Source of the DNA: DATMNI01 sp963817515
GTDB taxonomy: Bacteria; Acidobacteriota; Terriglobia; Bryobacterales; Bryobacteraceae
Direction of reading: 5' to 3'
NCBI GenBank assembly: GCA_963817515.1
Contig: CAWFPJ010000001.1
Span: 192,255 to 256,254 of the forward strand
Length of the DNA stretch: 64,000 nucleotides
Shown here: positions 17,314 to 26,014 of the stretch, piece by piece
How positions within the stretch are numbered: the stretch's first letter is position 1
How the letters are laid out: each line of letters begins with the position of its first letter
Notes under the pieces: generated by a model
Told to the model about the DNA's origin: nothing
What the model saw: the letters and a program-made list of their open reading frames with translations, nothing else
The model's database searches: none
Made by a program: the position numbers and the translations under genes

Positions 17314-18636
17314 ATGATTGCCAGGCTGTTTTCGCTGGTATTGACGTCAGCGTTGATCGCAAGGGCTGCCGAGGTGCTTACGCTTCAGCAGGCCGTTCAG
17401 CTTGCCACCGCGAATAACCGGTCGCTCAGGAACGCCGGCATAGAGATTCAGAAGGCGCGCACCCAGGCACTGTCGCAGAGGACCAGCCTGTACCCGGCGT
17501 TCAAACTCAATCTTCTGGCCTCGCAGCTGGTGACGCCGGTCGATTTCACATTGGAAAAGGGGCTGCTCGGAACCTACCCCGGCACGGGCCCGATACCTGC
17601 GAGCGATGTACCGATCAAGACTCCGTTGCGCCCCACCGCAATCTTCGTCGGCAGCATCACGCAGCCGCTCTCGCAGATTCATCGCATCCGGCTGGGGCTG
17701 AAGCTGCTCGACCTGAACCGGGAGTTGGCAACCGAGCAGGCGCGCGGCAGCCGCCAGGACGTGGTTCGCAGCGTGAAGAAGCTTTACTACGGGATTCAAC
17801 AGGCACAAAGCTCGCTCAGCGCGGCCGGCGAAGCCGTGAAGCTGTATCGGGAAACCGAGAGCCTGGTGGCGCGGTATCTGGCCGAGCAAGTGGTGCTGAA
17901 GGGCGATCATCTGGACGCGCAGGTCCGGCTGGCGCGCGCCGAGCAAAGCCAACTCACGTTCGAAGATCAGATCGCGTCGGGTAAGGAGCAGCTCAACCAT
18001 TTAATGGGCCGCGATGTGCTGACGGCGTTTGAGGTCACGGGCGCGCTCGAAGCGGCGGAGTTCGAATCCGATGTCGAAGCGGCCCGGGGCCGGGCGCTGG
18101 CCCAAAGGCCGGAAGTTCGGCAGGCCAGGCTGAAGCTCGATCAGGCCGAGCAGGACCGGCGCCTCAAAAGGTCCGAATACATTCCCGATATCAGCGCCAG
18201 CTTCAACAGCGTTGAGGTGGTGGGGTTCAACACATTTATTCCGCTTCACTTCAACAGCGTGGGTGTGAACATCTCGTGGGAGCCGTTCGATTGGGGGCGC
18301 AAGAAGCACGATCTGGTGGGCAAGGATCAGGCGATCGAGCAAGCGCGCAACAGTGCGGCCGACGCTGAGGGGCAAGTGATCCTCGACGTGAATGACGCCT
18401 TCCGCAAGCTGCGTGAGAGCCGCGTACAGCTCCGCGTGGCTCGTCTGCAGCAGGAGACGGCGATCGAAAATCTTCGCGTAGTCCAGGAGAAATTCAAGCA
18501 GCAGGCGTCCTTGACGCGCGAAGTTCTTTCCTCACAATCGAGCCTGGAGCAGGCCAACGCGGACTACCGGCAGGCGCTGATTTTCTTTTGGACCACGAAG
18601 GCCGATTTCGAACACGCGGTCGGAGACAATCCATGA
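17314..18636 (+). CDS. TolC-family outer membrane efflux protein
   Basis: A 440-aa protein with a signal peptide (MIARLFSLVLTSALIARAAE) and two outer-membrane-efflux repeats of long helices. The first starts LTLQQAVQLATANNRSLRNA and the second is in the region VEAARGRALAQRPEVRQAR. It forms the outer membrane channel of a tripartite pump. Its stop overlaps the ATG of the adaptor gene (ATGA), and the RND gene follows, so it is the first gene of a complete tripartite efflux operon. No lipobox is visible. Confidence 0.92.
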   Translation: MIARLFSLVLTSALIARAAEVLTLQQAVQLATANNRSLRNAGIEIQKARTQALSQRTSLYPAFKLNLLASQLVTPVDFTLEKGLLGTYPGTGPIPASDVPIKTPLRPTAIFVGSITQPLSQIHRIRLGLKLLDLNRELATEQARGSRQDVVRSVKKLYYGIQQAQSSLSAAGEAVKLYRETESLVARYLAEQVVLKGDHLDAQVRLARAEQSQLTFEDQIASGKEQLNHLMGRDVLTAFEVTGALEAAEFESDVEAARGRALAQRPEVRQARLKLDQAEQDRRLKRSEYIPDISASFNSVEVVGFNTFIPLHFNSVGVNISWEPFDWGRKKHDLVGKDQAIEQARNSAADAEGQVILDVNDAFRKLRESRVQLRVARLQQETAIENLRVVQEKFKQQASLTREVLSSQSSLEQANADYRQALIFFWTTKADFEHAVGDNP

Positions 18637-19835
18637 AGCCGTACTTGCGAATCGCAGCCGCGGTTCTTCCTATCGTCTTAACGGGCTGCCGCGAGGAGAC
18701 AGCCACGGCAGAGAAAGCCCCGGTGCCGGTACACGTGGACGCGGCCTCTATGTTCACACCCGAAACAGGGAGGCGATACTCCGCGTCCATCGCGCCGTAC
18801 CGGCAGGTCAGCCTGTCTTTCAAATCGGGCGGATTTGTCGAATCGATCCTGCAAGTCCACGGCGTGGATGGGAAGCCGCGCAACGTGGGTCCGGGCGACC
18901 AGGTAACGGCCGGAGAAATTCTGGCGCGCGTGCGCCGGCGCGATTATGATTTGAAGGTCAACCAGGCCGAAGCCCAGCTTGGAGAGGCTCGCAAATCGGA
19001 GAGCGCGGCCCGGGCTCAGCTCGCGGTGGCAGAGGCGGCCGCGGCGAAAGCGGGCCTCGATTTCGGACGTGCTGCAGATTTGTTCGCGACACACAGCATC
19101 ACCAAGCCCGATTACGACGCGGCCACAGCCCAGCGGGACACAACCCAGGCACAGGTGGACGCGGCTCGCTCGCAGATCGAAGCATCGGCCGCGCGGATCC
19201 AAATGGCGCAAGCCGGCGAGGGCGACGCGAATCTGGCGCGCTCTGACACGGAACTGATCGTGCCGTTCGCCGGATTCGTAGTGCTGAAACAGGTGGAAGT
19301 CGGAACCTTGGTCGGGGTTGGCTCGCCTGGATTTACAATTGCCGATCTGGATTCCGTGAAGGCGGTCTTTGGGCTCCCTGATATCGAAGTGGCCAGTCTC
19401 AAGACCGGTGCGACACTCTCGCTGACAACCGATGCGCTGCCGGGGCGCGAGTTTCGCGGGATCGCGACGTCAGTCTCGCCGGTTGCCGATTCCAACACGC
19501 GTCTATTTCCCATCGAGGTCACGGTATCGAACGCGCAGCACACCCTGCTGGCGGGGATGATCGCCTCGGTAGCGCCCGGCGCAACCCGTCGTCAGCCGGT
19601 ACTGGTGGTGCCTCTGGGGGCGGTGGTTCATGCCAACAAAGAAGGCGCCGCCTTCGGTGTGATCGTGGTGGATGAGACCGGCGGCGTGGCGCATGCCCGC
19701 GTTCGAACCGTGGCGCTGGGCGAAACTTTCGGCAACCGCATCCAGATCTTACGCGGGTTGAGAGACGGTGAGCGCGTTGTAACTTCGGGCGCGGCCTTGC
19801 TCACCGATGGTGAGGCCGTTCGGGTGGTTCGATGA
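18633..19835 (+). CDS. RND efflux periplasmic adaptor (HlyD/AcrA type) lipoprotein
   Basis: About 400 aa from ATG 18633; the longer frame lies inside the TolC gene. A lipoprotein signal is seen as IVLTGCREE. The family layout follows: a first half-motif SLSFKSGGFVESIL, then a long alpha-hairpin of Ala/Gln/Glu-rich helices (about residues 100-190). The second half-lipoyl and beta-barrel parts follow (IVPFAGFVVLKQVEVGTLVG, TSVSPVADSNTRLFPIEV), then a membrane-proximal domain. It couples the inner-membrane pump to TolC. It overlaps both neighbours by 4 nt. Confidence 0.92.
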   Translation: MKPYLRIAAAVLPIVLTGCREETATAEKAPVPVHVDAASMFTPETGRRYSASIAPYRQVSLSFKSGGFVESILQVHGVDGKPRNVGPGDQVTAGEILARVRRRDYDLKVNQAEAQLGEARKSESAARAQLAVAEAAAAKAGLDFGRAADLFATHSITKPDYDAATAQRDTTQAQVDAARSQIEASAARIQMAQAGEGDANLARSDTELIVPFAGFVVLKQVEVGTLVGVGSPGFTIADLDSVKAVFGLPDIEVASLKTGATLSLTTDALPGREFRGIATSVSPVADSNTRLFPIEVTVSNAQHTLLAGMIASVAPGATRRQPVLVVPLGAVVHANKEGAAFGVIVVDETGGVAHARVRTVALGETFGNRIQILRGLRDGERVVTSGAALLTDGEAVRVVR

Positions 19836-22800
19836 TCGGGCGAAGCGACGAGGAGTACATTCGCAGCACTCACAACCTTTCGAGGCTGTTTGTCGAAACG
19901 CCCCATCTGGCTTGGGTCCTGCTAATCGGGGTGATCGTCTGGGGCGCCTATGGTTATCTGACCATGCCACAGCGGAAAGATCCGCAAATTCCAATCAAGC
20001 AGGCCATGGTAAGCACTGCCTGGCCCGGCGCCAGCGCGGAGAAGATCGAGGAGCTGGTGACCAGGCCGATCGAGAAGGCCATTGCCTCGAACTCCAGCGT
20101 GTCGCGCATCGAGTCCACTTCGCGCAGCAATGTATCCACCATCATCTTTACCCTGGGAGACGAGTTGACGGTGATCGGCCCCGTCCTCGACGATATCGGG
20201 GAACGCCTGGCCGCCGTGGCCAGTCTGCCTAGCGGCGCGGGGCCGGTCCAGTACGTGCGCGATTTCGGCGATACCGCCACGCTCATGTTGACAGTCGCCA
20301 GTCCGAAGGCCGATGCCGTCGAGATCGGCGTGCGCGCGGAAGCCATCAAGCGAACGCTGGCGCGGGTTCGCCCCCAAGGGTCTGCGGGACGCGCCGCGAT
20401 CCTCCTTTGTTACCCCCCCGCGATCGACAATCGAGGTCTTCATTTGGGCGTTGTCCAGTACACCAACTATCTGCATGCGCATCACGTCGGCAAGGACGTG
20501 CGCATTGTTGAGGCCGATGGATTCGTCGGCGTCGACGGAGAAACCAGTGCTAGTGATGCGGACCTGCTGGCCACGCTCCAGGCCTTTCTCTCTACGAATT
20601 ATCGCGAGGACGAGTTTCATCCCGACCTGTGGCCGCCGGTGGTGATTCGCGATCCTGCCGAAACGCAGGCCAAGCTGACTGCGGTCGCGGGCGACAAATA
20701 CAGTTATCGCGAGCTTGATGACTTTACGGATGCCATGGAGAAAGCCCTGCTCGCCACCGCGCGCACCGACACGAACATACCGATCGTCGCCAAGGTGACG
20801 CGCAGCGGGATTCTGCCGGAACGGATTTTCCTTCTCTATTCGCAGGAGAGGCTGGCGTCCTACGGGGCACAGCCGGGAAACCTGGCGAACATTCTGGGAG
20901 CCCGGAATATTACCGCGGCGGGCGGCGAGATTGCCGTGGACGAAAAGAACGTCTCCATCGATCCAAGCGGCGATTTTCATTCGGAAAGTGACATTAAGAA
21001 CGTGGCGATTGCCGTTTCCTCCAACAGCACGCCGTTGTATTTGCGCGATGTCGCGGAGGTGGTCCGGGCTTACGACACGCCGGCTCGCTACTTGAATTTC
21101 TACACCTCGCGCGATGCCGGTGGGCACTGGCAGCGGATGCGGGCCATCACCATCAGCGTGCAGATGGGCTCCGGACAGAAGATCGGTCGCTTTGAACAGG
21201 CCGTCAATGAGACGCTGGCAGACCTGAAAACGCGCTTGCCCAGAGACCTGATCGTGGCGCGCACCAGCGATCAGCCGGTGCAGGTGGCGGAAAACGTCGA
21301 GCTGTTTATGACCAGCCTGTACGAAGCCGTGATCCTGGTGGTCGTCGTTTCGCTTATAGGCTTCTGGGAATGGCGCTCGGCCCTGATCATGGCGATCTCC
21401 ATTCCGATCACGTTGCTGATGACGTTCGGGCTGATGCGGGTGCTGGGCATCGACCTGCAACAGGTTTCGATAGCCGCGCTGATCGTGGCTCTGGGGTTGT
21501 TGGTGGATGATCCCGTGGTTGCGGGCGATGCCATCAAACGCAGCCTGGCCGACGGTAATTCGCCGGAAATCGCAGCATGGCTGGGGCCCACCAAGCTCGC
21601 CACGGCGATCCTGTACGCCACCATCACCAACATCGTGGCCTATCTGCCGTTCCTGCTGCTGCCGGGAAGCACCGGCCAGTTTCTGTACAGTCTGGCGGTG
21701 GTGATTGCGGCGTCGCTGGTGGCCTCGCGTATTTCGTCGATGACTTTCATTCCGATGCTCGGCCGCTATCTGCTGCGTCCCCATGTTGAGCCCACGATGG
21801 AGGAGCGCCGTACCAAGGGATTCGGCGCGAAATACTATACTCTCGGCAGATTTCTGGTGCGCCATCGATGGGTCGTGTTCGGATGCTCGCTGTTCTTTCT
21901 GGTGCTCGGCGGAGTGATAGGCGGGAAGCTGAAAAAGCAGTTCTTTCCGAAGGATCTTTCGTATCTCTCTTACATCGATATTTCTTTGGCGGAAGACGCG
22001 CCGTTTTCGGCCACCGATCGCACCGCGCAGGAGGTGGAAGCCACTGTCGAGCGCGTGGCCGGAGAATTGAAAATCCCGCTCGTCTCTCTAACCACCTTCT
22101 CCGGCGGCTCAGGCCCCCGATTCTGGTACTCGCTCGCACCTGAGCCGCAGCACCTGAATTTCGCGCAGGTCATTATTCTGCTGAAGGACAAGCACGATAC
22201 CGGCCGGTTGATCGGTCCGCTGCAGGCTCGTCTATCGCGCGATGTGGCAGGCGCGCGAACCGACGTGCGGCAACTGGAGACGGGAGATGCCGTCGGATTG
22301 CCGGTGGCGGTTCGCGTCTCCGGTGAAGATATTCAGACGCTTCGCGCCGAGGCCGCGCAGGTCAAGGCTATTTTCGATTCCATCCCGATCGCGGCCCGGC
22401 CTCGCGACGATTGGGGCGAGGAGCGTTTCAACGTGCGTCTCGAGACCGATTCCGATCGCGCCAACCTGGCCGGCGTGACCAATCTCGACGTGGCTGCGGC
22501 CTCGGCGACGGCGATGAGCGGCGACCGGGTCACCGTGCTGCGGGAAGGCGATAAACAAATTCCCGTGGTGGCCATGCTGCGCATGGAGGAGCGCGCGCAG
22601 CTTGAGGACATTCAGAATCTCTATGTCTATTCGCGGCAGGGAACGCAGAAGGTGCCCCTGCGCTCGATTTCCCATATCGATTACAGCTTGCGCGATGAGG
22701 TGATCCGGCGGCGGGATCAGTTCCGTACCATCACCATTTCCGCGGCCCCGGTCGAAGGAGTCCTGGCCTCGTCGGTGATGGAGGATGCGCGGCCCCGTCT

Positions 22801-23392
22801 CCAGAAACTGGCCCAATCGCTGCCGCCCGGCTATCGCCTGGAAATCGGAGGCGAGGAGGAGAAGCAGGTGCAAGGCTTCGGCAACCTGGCAAAGGTGTTG
22901 GCCATTTCGGTGGCCGCAATCTTCCTCGCGCTGGTGTTCCAGTTCAAAAACGCGGTGAAGCCCTTCATCGTTTTCGCCGCCGTCCCTTATGGCGCAGTGG
23001 GTGCGCTGATCGCCCTCTGGATTATGGGCGCTCCGTTCGGGTTCATGGGGTTTCTGGGAATCATCAGCCTGGTCGGTGTGATTGTCAGCCACATCATCGT
23101 ACTGTTCGATTTCATCGAAGAAAAGCATGCCGAGGGCGAGCCGTTCGAACTGGCCGTGCTCGATGCCGGGATAATGCGCCTGCGGCCGGTGATGATTACG
23201 GTGGGGGCCACTGTGATCGCGCTCTTCCCCCTTGCCATCCACGGCGGTCCGCTGTGGGAGCCGCTCTGCTTCGCCCAAATCGGCGGGCTCACGATGGCGA
23301 CGTTCATTACGCTGCTGCTGGTGCCGGTGATTTACTCGATCGTCGTATTGGATTTGAAGCTGGTGAAGTGGGAAACTTTGAAGCGCGAATAG
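19832..23392 (+). CDS. RND efflux transporter permease (AcrB/MdtC-like)
   Basis: A 1186-aa inner-membrane pump, longer than the usual 1020-1060 aa. The start RLFVETPHLAWVLLIGV and MPQRKDPQIP, with WPGASAEKIEELVTRPIE, mark the RND N-terminus. Two sets of transmembrane helices are seen (for example FMTSLYEAVILVVVVSLIG and the second set near residues 1020-1170). The ALIVALGLLVDDPVVAGDAI segment matches the TM4 proton-relay region. Extra length sits partly around residues 215-290 (HAHHVGKDVRIVEADG to KYSYRELDDF). The substrate cannot be inferred. It is the last gene of the efflux operon; a REP-like unit follows at 23426. Confidence 0.92.
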   Translation: MIGRSDEEYIRSTHNLSRLFVETPHLAWVLLIGVIVWGAYGYLTMPQRKDPQIPIKQAMVSTAWPGASAEKIEELVTRPIEKAIASNSSVSRIESTSRSNVSTIIFTLGDELTVIGPVLDDIGERLAAVASLPSGAGPVQYVRDFGDTATLMLTVASPKADAVEIGVRAEAIKRTLARVRPQGSAGRAAILLCYPPAIDNRGLHLGVVQYTNYLHAHHVGKDVRIVEADGFVGVDGETSASDADLLATLQAFLSTNYREDEFHPDLWPPVVIRDPAETQAKLTAVAGDKYSYRELDDFTDAMEKALLATARTDTNIPIVAKVTRSGILPERIFLLYSQERLASYGAQPGNLANILGARNITAAGGEIAVDEKNVSIDPSGDFHSESDIKNVAIAVSSNSTPLYLRDVAEVVRAYDTPARYLNFYTSRDAGGHWQRMRAITISVQMGSGQKIGRFEQAVNETLADLKTRLPRDLIVARTSDQPVQVAENVELFMTSLYEAVILVVVVSLIGFWEWRSALIMAISIPITLLMTFGLMRVLGIDLQQVSIAALIVALGLLVDDPVVAGDAIKRSLADGNSPEIAAWLGPTKLATAILYATITNIVAYLPFLLLPGSTGQFLYSLAVVIAASLVASRISSMTFIPMLGRYLLRPHVEPTMEERRTKGFGAKYYTLGRFLVRHRWVVFGCSLFFLVLGGVIGGKLKKQFFPKDLSYLSYIDISLAEDAPFSATDRTAQEVEATVERVAGELKIPLVSLTTFSGGSGPRFWYSLAPEPQHLNFAQVIILLKDKHDTGRLIGPLQARLSRDVAGARTDVRQLETGDAVGLPVAVRVSGEDIQTLRAEAAQVKAIFDSIPIAARPRDDWGEERFNVRLETDSDRANLAGVTNLDVAAASATAMSGDRVTVLREGDKQIPVVAMLRMEERAQLEDIQNLYVYSRQGTQKVPLRSISHIDYSLRDEVIRRRDQFRTITISAAPVEGVLASSVMEDARPRLQKLAQSLPPGYRLEIGGEEEKQVQGFGNLAKVLAISVAAIFLALVFQFKNAVKPFIVFAAVPYGAVGALIALWIMGAPFGFMGFLGIISLVGVIVSHIIVLFDFIEEKHAEGEPFELAVLDAGIMRLRPVMITVGATVIALFPLAIHGGPLWEPLCFAQIGGLTMATFITLLLVPVIYSIVVLDLKLVKWETLKRE

Positions 23393-23425
23393 CACCGTTA
23401 CGCCGCCCGCGCTGAGGTGCAATCA

Positions 23426-23447
23426 GAGCCGCGACCGTCAGGGAGCG
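23426..23447 (+). repeat. Solitary REP-like element
   Basis: GAGCCGCGACCGTCAGGGAG, then CG. It matches the transposase-flanking ends at 49005-49026 and 49566-49587, with one base different from each. It sits in the 97-bp convergent spacer between the RND gene and the LigD-type polymerase gene. Confidence 0.85.
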
Positions 23448-23489
23448 GTTACCAATAATTAAGCGGGACATGACACTAGACTAGCGCCC

Positions 23490-24356
23490 TCACATCCCGC
23501 GCAACTGCTCCATCGGGCCCTGCAGTGACTGCTGCCGGCTGTCCATCTCAGACCAGAGGTCACCGGCATCGGCGATGCGCCCGGCCATTGTCCGCAGAGT
23601 AAATGTTCGCGGGGCGGCCTCGCCGCGTTCCAGTTCATCCCATGTGCAGGGCGCGGACACCGGAGCACCGGGCTTCGCGCGCACCGCATAGACCGCCGCG
23701 AACGTCGCGCTGTAGGCGTTGCGGCCGGTGTCCACCAGAATGCGCCCGCCGCGGTCGGCCTTGCTGAACTCCTGCGTCAGGTGCTCCGGATCGCGCCTTA
23801 CAAGCATCGCGCCTGCCGCGTGTGCAAACCTCGAAACTTCCCCAAAGTCGGCCTCGCCGTCGAGCGGTACCACGATGTGGAATCCCTTGGAACCCGATGT
23901 TTTTACCCTGCTTGTGAGGCCCAGGTCATTCAGCAGGTCGCGAAGCCCGAGCGCTGCCGCGCGCAGCACGTCCGGTCGATCTTCCGAAGGGTCCAGGTCG
24001 AACACGCAGACATCGGGCCGATACAGGTTCGGAACACGTGATGTCCACACGTGCGGCGTGATGCTGTTCTGATTGACAAGCCATAGCAGCGATCGCGTGT
24101 CGTACACCAGTGGATGGTGCACCGTCCCGCCCTTCTTCGGGACCTCGGCGCGTTCCAGCCACTCCGGGAAACCCTTCGAGACGTCCTTCTGAAAGAAGCC
24201 CCGCTCGCCGATCCCCCGATGAAACCGCTCCATCGTGATAGGACGTCCGCGGATGTGCGGCAGCATGTACGGCGCAATAGTCTCGTAGTATGCGGCCAGT
24301 TCGCCCTTGGTGATCCCCTCTTCCGGGAACAGCACCTTGTCTGGATGCGTGATCAC
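23490..24356 (-). CDS. LigD-type polymerase/primase domain protein
   Basis: About 288 aa from GTG 24356, chosen because it overlaps the ligase stop as GTGA and starts at VITHPDKVLFPEEGITKGEL, the conserved LigD-Pol N-terminus. The archaeo-eukaryotic-primase core shows VFDLDPSEDRPDV (catalytic D-x-D), TSGSKGFHIVVPL, and ILVDTGRNAYSATFAAVYAV with a final AP-x-x-W-D-E-L motif. It fills gaps with NTPs during end joining. The domain is usually fused to ligase; here polymerase and ligase are separate coupled genes. No Ku gene or phosphoesterase domain occurs in the window. Confidence 0.9.
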   Translation of the reverse strand: MITHPDKVLFPEEGITKGELAAYYETIAPYMLPHIRGRPITMERFHRGIGERGFFQKDVSKGFPEWLERAEVPKKGGTVHHPLVYDTRSLLWLVNQNSITPHVWTSRVPNLYRPDVCVFDLDPSEDRPDVLRAAALGLRDLLNDLGLTSRVKTSGSKGFHIVVPLDGEADFGEVSRFAHAAGAMLVRRDPEHLTQEFSKADRGGRILVDTGRNAYSATFAAVYAVRAKPGAPVSAPCTWDELERGEAAPRTFTLRTMAGRIADAGDLWSEMDSRQQSLQGPMEQLRGM

Positions 24357-25219
24357 GAAATCTCCCGCACCACCTCGCGCGCAGGCTTGTCGGTGCGCAG
24401 GCCCAGAAATCGCGAATGGCGAAGCTTGCCATGCACCGTCCACTCAATGAAAGCCACGTGCACCACGATCTCGGGACGCACCCAGTGCGCCCGAACGCGC
24501 GGCAGACCGACCGCTTTGGTGAACGGCGATTTCGGGATCTCAAGCGCATTGAGCCGCGTGCGCAGGTCCAGCAGCAGCTTCGTATCGAAACCCGTCCCCA
24601 CCTTCCCGGCGAAAACGAAAGCCTCATTCTCGAAATAGCCAACCAGCAGCGCGCCCAGGCCTACCCGTCCACCCAGCGGATCCGTGAACCCGCCCACCAC
24701 CAGTTCCTGCGACGCCTCGCACTTCATTTTCAGCCAGTGGGGTGAGCGGCGATGTTCGTATGGCGAGTCGCGCCGCTTGGCTATGACACCCTCCCAACCT
24801 TCGCTGCAGGCCCGCTCCCAGGGCTTGGAATCTGTGAGCCGCACCACGCGTTCGAGAGGCGGCCGCAGATCCAGAGTGTCTAACAGGGCGCTACGTTCGT
24901 CCAGCGGCAGCAAGGTCACGGAGCGGCTGTCCAGCCACAAGAGGTCGAACACATGGTACGCCGTGCCCGCGTGGCTCCAGGTAACTTCGCCATCCAGAAT
25001 CGCCTCGCGCACGGGAAGCTTCGCGATCGCTTCTGCGATCGACGGGCAGTTCTGCGGCAACCGGTTGCGCGACAACAGGCGTACATCCTCCCCCTGCTTA
25101 AACGCCAGCAGGCGGATGCCGTCGAACTTGCGCTCGAAGATCCACTCTGGCCCGTCGAAACGCTCCTGCGTGAGCGTCGCCGCCATCGGTTCGACCCATT
25201 CGGGAAAGGACACTGTCAT
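24353..25219 (-). CDS. ATP-dependent DNA ligase (LigD ligase domain)
   Basis: A 288-aa ligase with nucleotidyl-transferase motif I FERKFDGIR (catalytic Lys), motif III-like AILDGEVTW, motif IV WEGVIAKRRDSPYE and motif V HWLKMKCEASQELVVGGF, plus a C-terminal OB-fold. This equals the ligase domain of LigD or a LigC-like enzyme. It seals breaks with ATP and sits directly upstream of the matching polymerase gene, overlapping it by 4 nt. The divergent MBL gene starts 21 bp away at 25241, so promoters must overlap. Confidence 0.9.
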   Translation of the reverse strand: MTVSFPEWVEPMAATLTQERFDGPEWIFERKFDGIRLLAFKQGEDVRLLSRNRLPQNCPSIAEAIAKLPVREAILDGEVTWSHAGTAYHVFDLLWLDSRSVTLLPLDERSALLDTLDLRPPLERVVRLTDSKPWERACSEGWEGVIAKRRDSPYEHRRSPHWLKMKCEASQELVVGGFTDPLGGRVGLGALLVGYFENEAFVFAGKVGTGFDTKLLLDLRTRLNALEIPKSPFTKAVGLPRVRAHWVRPEIVVHVAFIEWTVHGKLRHSRFLGLRTDKPAREVVREIS

Positions 25220-25228
25220 CAGAGATTA

Positions 25229-25234
25229 TATAAT
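25229..25234 (+). promoter_or_regulatory. Candidate leaderless promoter (-10 TATAAT)
   Basis: A perfect TATAAT ends 6 nt before ATG 25241 in a 21-bp divergent spacer. The spacing leaves no room for a leader or Shine-Dalgarno sequence on the plus-strand transcript. Confidence 0.55.
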
Positions 25235-25240
25235 TGAGGT

Positions 25241-25933
25241 ATGGAAATCACGTGGCTTGGGCACGGTACGTTTCAATTCCGGCTCCCTTCGGGGCAGGTG
25301 ATCCTGATGGACCCCTGGGTTGACGGCAATCCGATGTACCCGAAAGGTCACGAAATCGATCGCGTCGACACCATTTGCATCACGCACGGCCATTTCGATC
25401 ACATTCACGATGCGGTGCCCCTGGCCAAAAAATTCTCGCCCGAGGTGATAGCGATTTTCGAAACCTGCCATTGGCTGGAATCGAAGGGCGTCAAGAATAC
25501 CCGCGCCATGAATAAGGGCGGTTCGCAAAAAGCCGGTGACGTGACCATCACCATGACCCACGCCGTTCACAGTTGCGGGATTCTGGATGACGGCAAGATT
25601 CTCTACGGCGGTGAAGCGTCGGGGTATGTGCTGCGCCCTCCGGACAACCGCGCCCTGTACTTCGCCGGCGATACCAACGTATTCTCCGACATGTACCTGA
25701 TTCACCAGCTCTATCGTCCGGAACTGGCGTTTCTGCCCATCGGCGACCTGTTCACCATGAGCCCTCTCGAAGCAGCCATGGCATGCGACCTGCTCCAGGT
25801 GCCCAAAGTGGTGCCCATGCACTTCGGCACGTTCCCGGCCTTGATGGGCAACCCACAGGATTTGAGCCAACGGATCGCGCATTTAAAGACCGAAGTCTGG
25901 CCGCTGCAGCCGGGCGTGCCCGTAGTCTGGTAA
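25241..25933 (+). CDS. UlaG/UPF0173-like metallo-beta-lactamase-fold hydrolase
   Basis: A 230-aa MBL-fold enzyme with the short strand MEITWLGHGTFQF, the metal motif ITHGHFDHIHDAV (HxHxDH), a third ligand His in TMTHAVHSCG, the Asp of YFAGDTNVFSDM, and the late His of VPMHFGTFPAL. The length and motifs match the UPF0173/YtkL group of metal-dependent hydrolases with unknown physiological substrate. No export signal is seen. It is probably a single-gene transcript ending near the palindrome at 25984-26002. Confidence 0.9.
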   Translation: MEITWLGHGTFQFRLPSGQVILMDPWVDGNPMYPKGHEIDRVDTICITHGHFDHIHDAVPLAKKFSPEVIAIFETCHWLESKGVKNTRAMNKGGSQKAGDVTITMTHAVHSCGILDDGKILYGGEASGYVLRPPDNRALYFAGDTNVFSDMYLIHQLYRPELAFLPIGDLFTMSPLEAAMACDLLQVPKVVPMHFGTFPALMGNPQDLSQRIAHLKTEVWPLQPGVPVVW

Positions 25934-25983
25934 GGGCCCTCTCCCCTGTGGGGCCGCCCCTGTGGACCAATCGTCAAACCGGC

Positions 25984-26002
25984 GGCCGATTGGCAATCGG
26001 CC
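25984..26002. terminator. Palindromic hairpin between convergent genes
   Basis: GGCCGATTG-G-CAATCGGCC has nine perfect pairs around one base. It lies between the stop of the MBL gene (25933) and the stop of the alpha/beta hydrolase (26015). It is followed on the plus strand by a T-rich stretch (TTGTATTGTCTT) rather than a strict T-run. A bidirectional terminator is likely, but protein binding is possible. Confidence 0.5.
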
Positions 26003-26014
26003 CGTTGTATTGTC

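Noticed and set aside
19922..21865. Long open frame antisense to the RND pump
   Set aside because: His/Arg-rich composition typical of antisense shadows; the sense frame has full RND motifs and operon overlaps.
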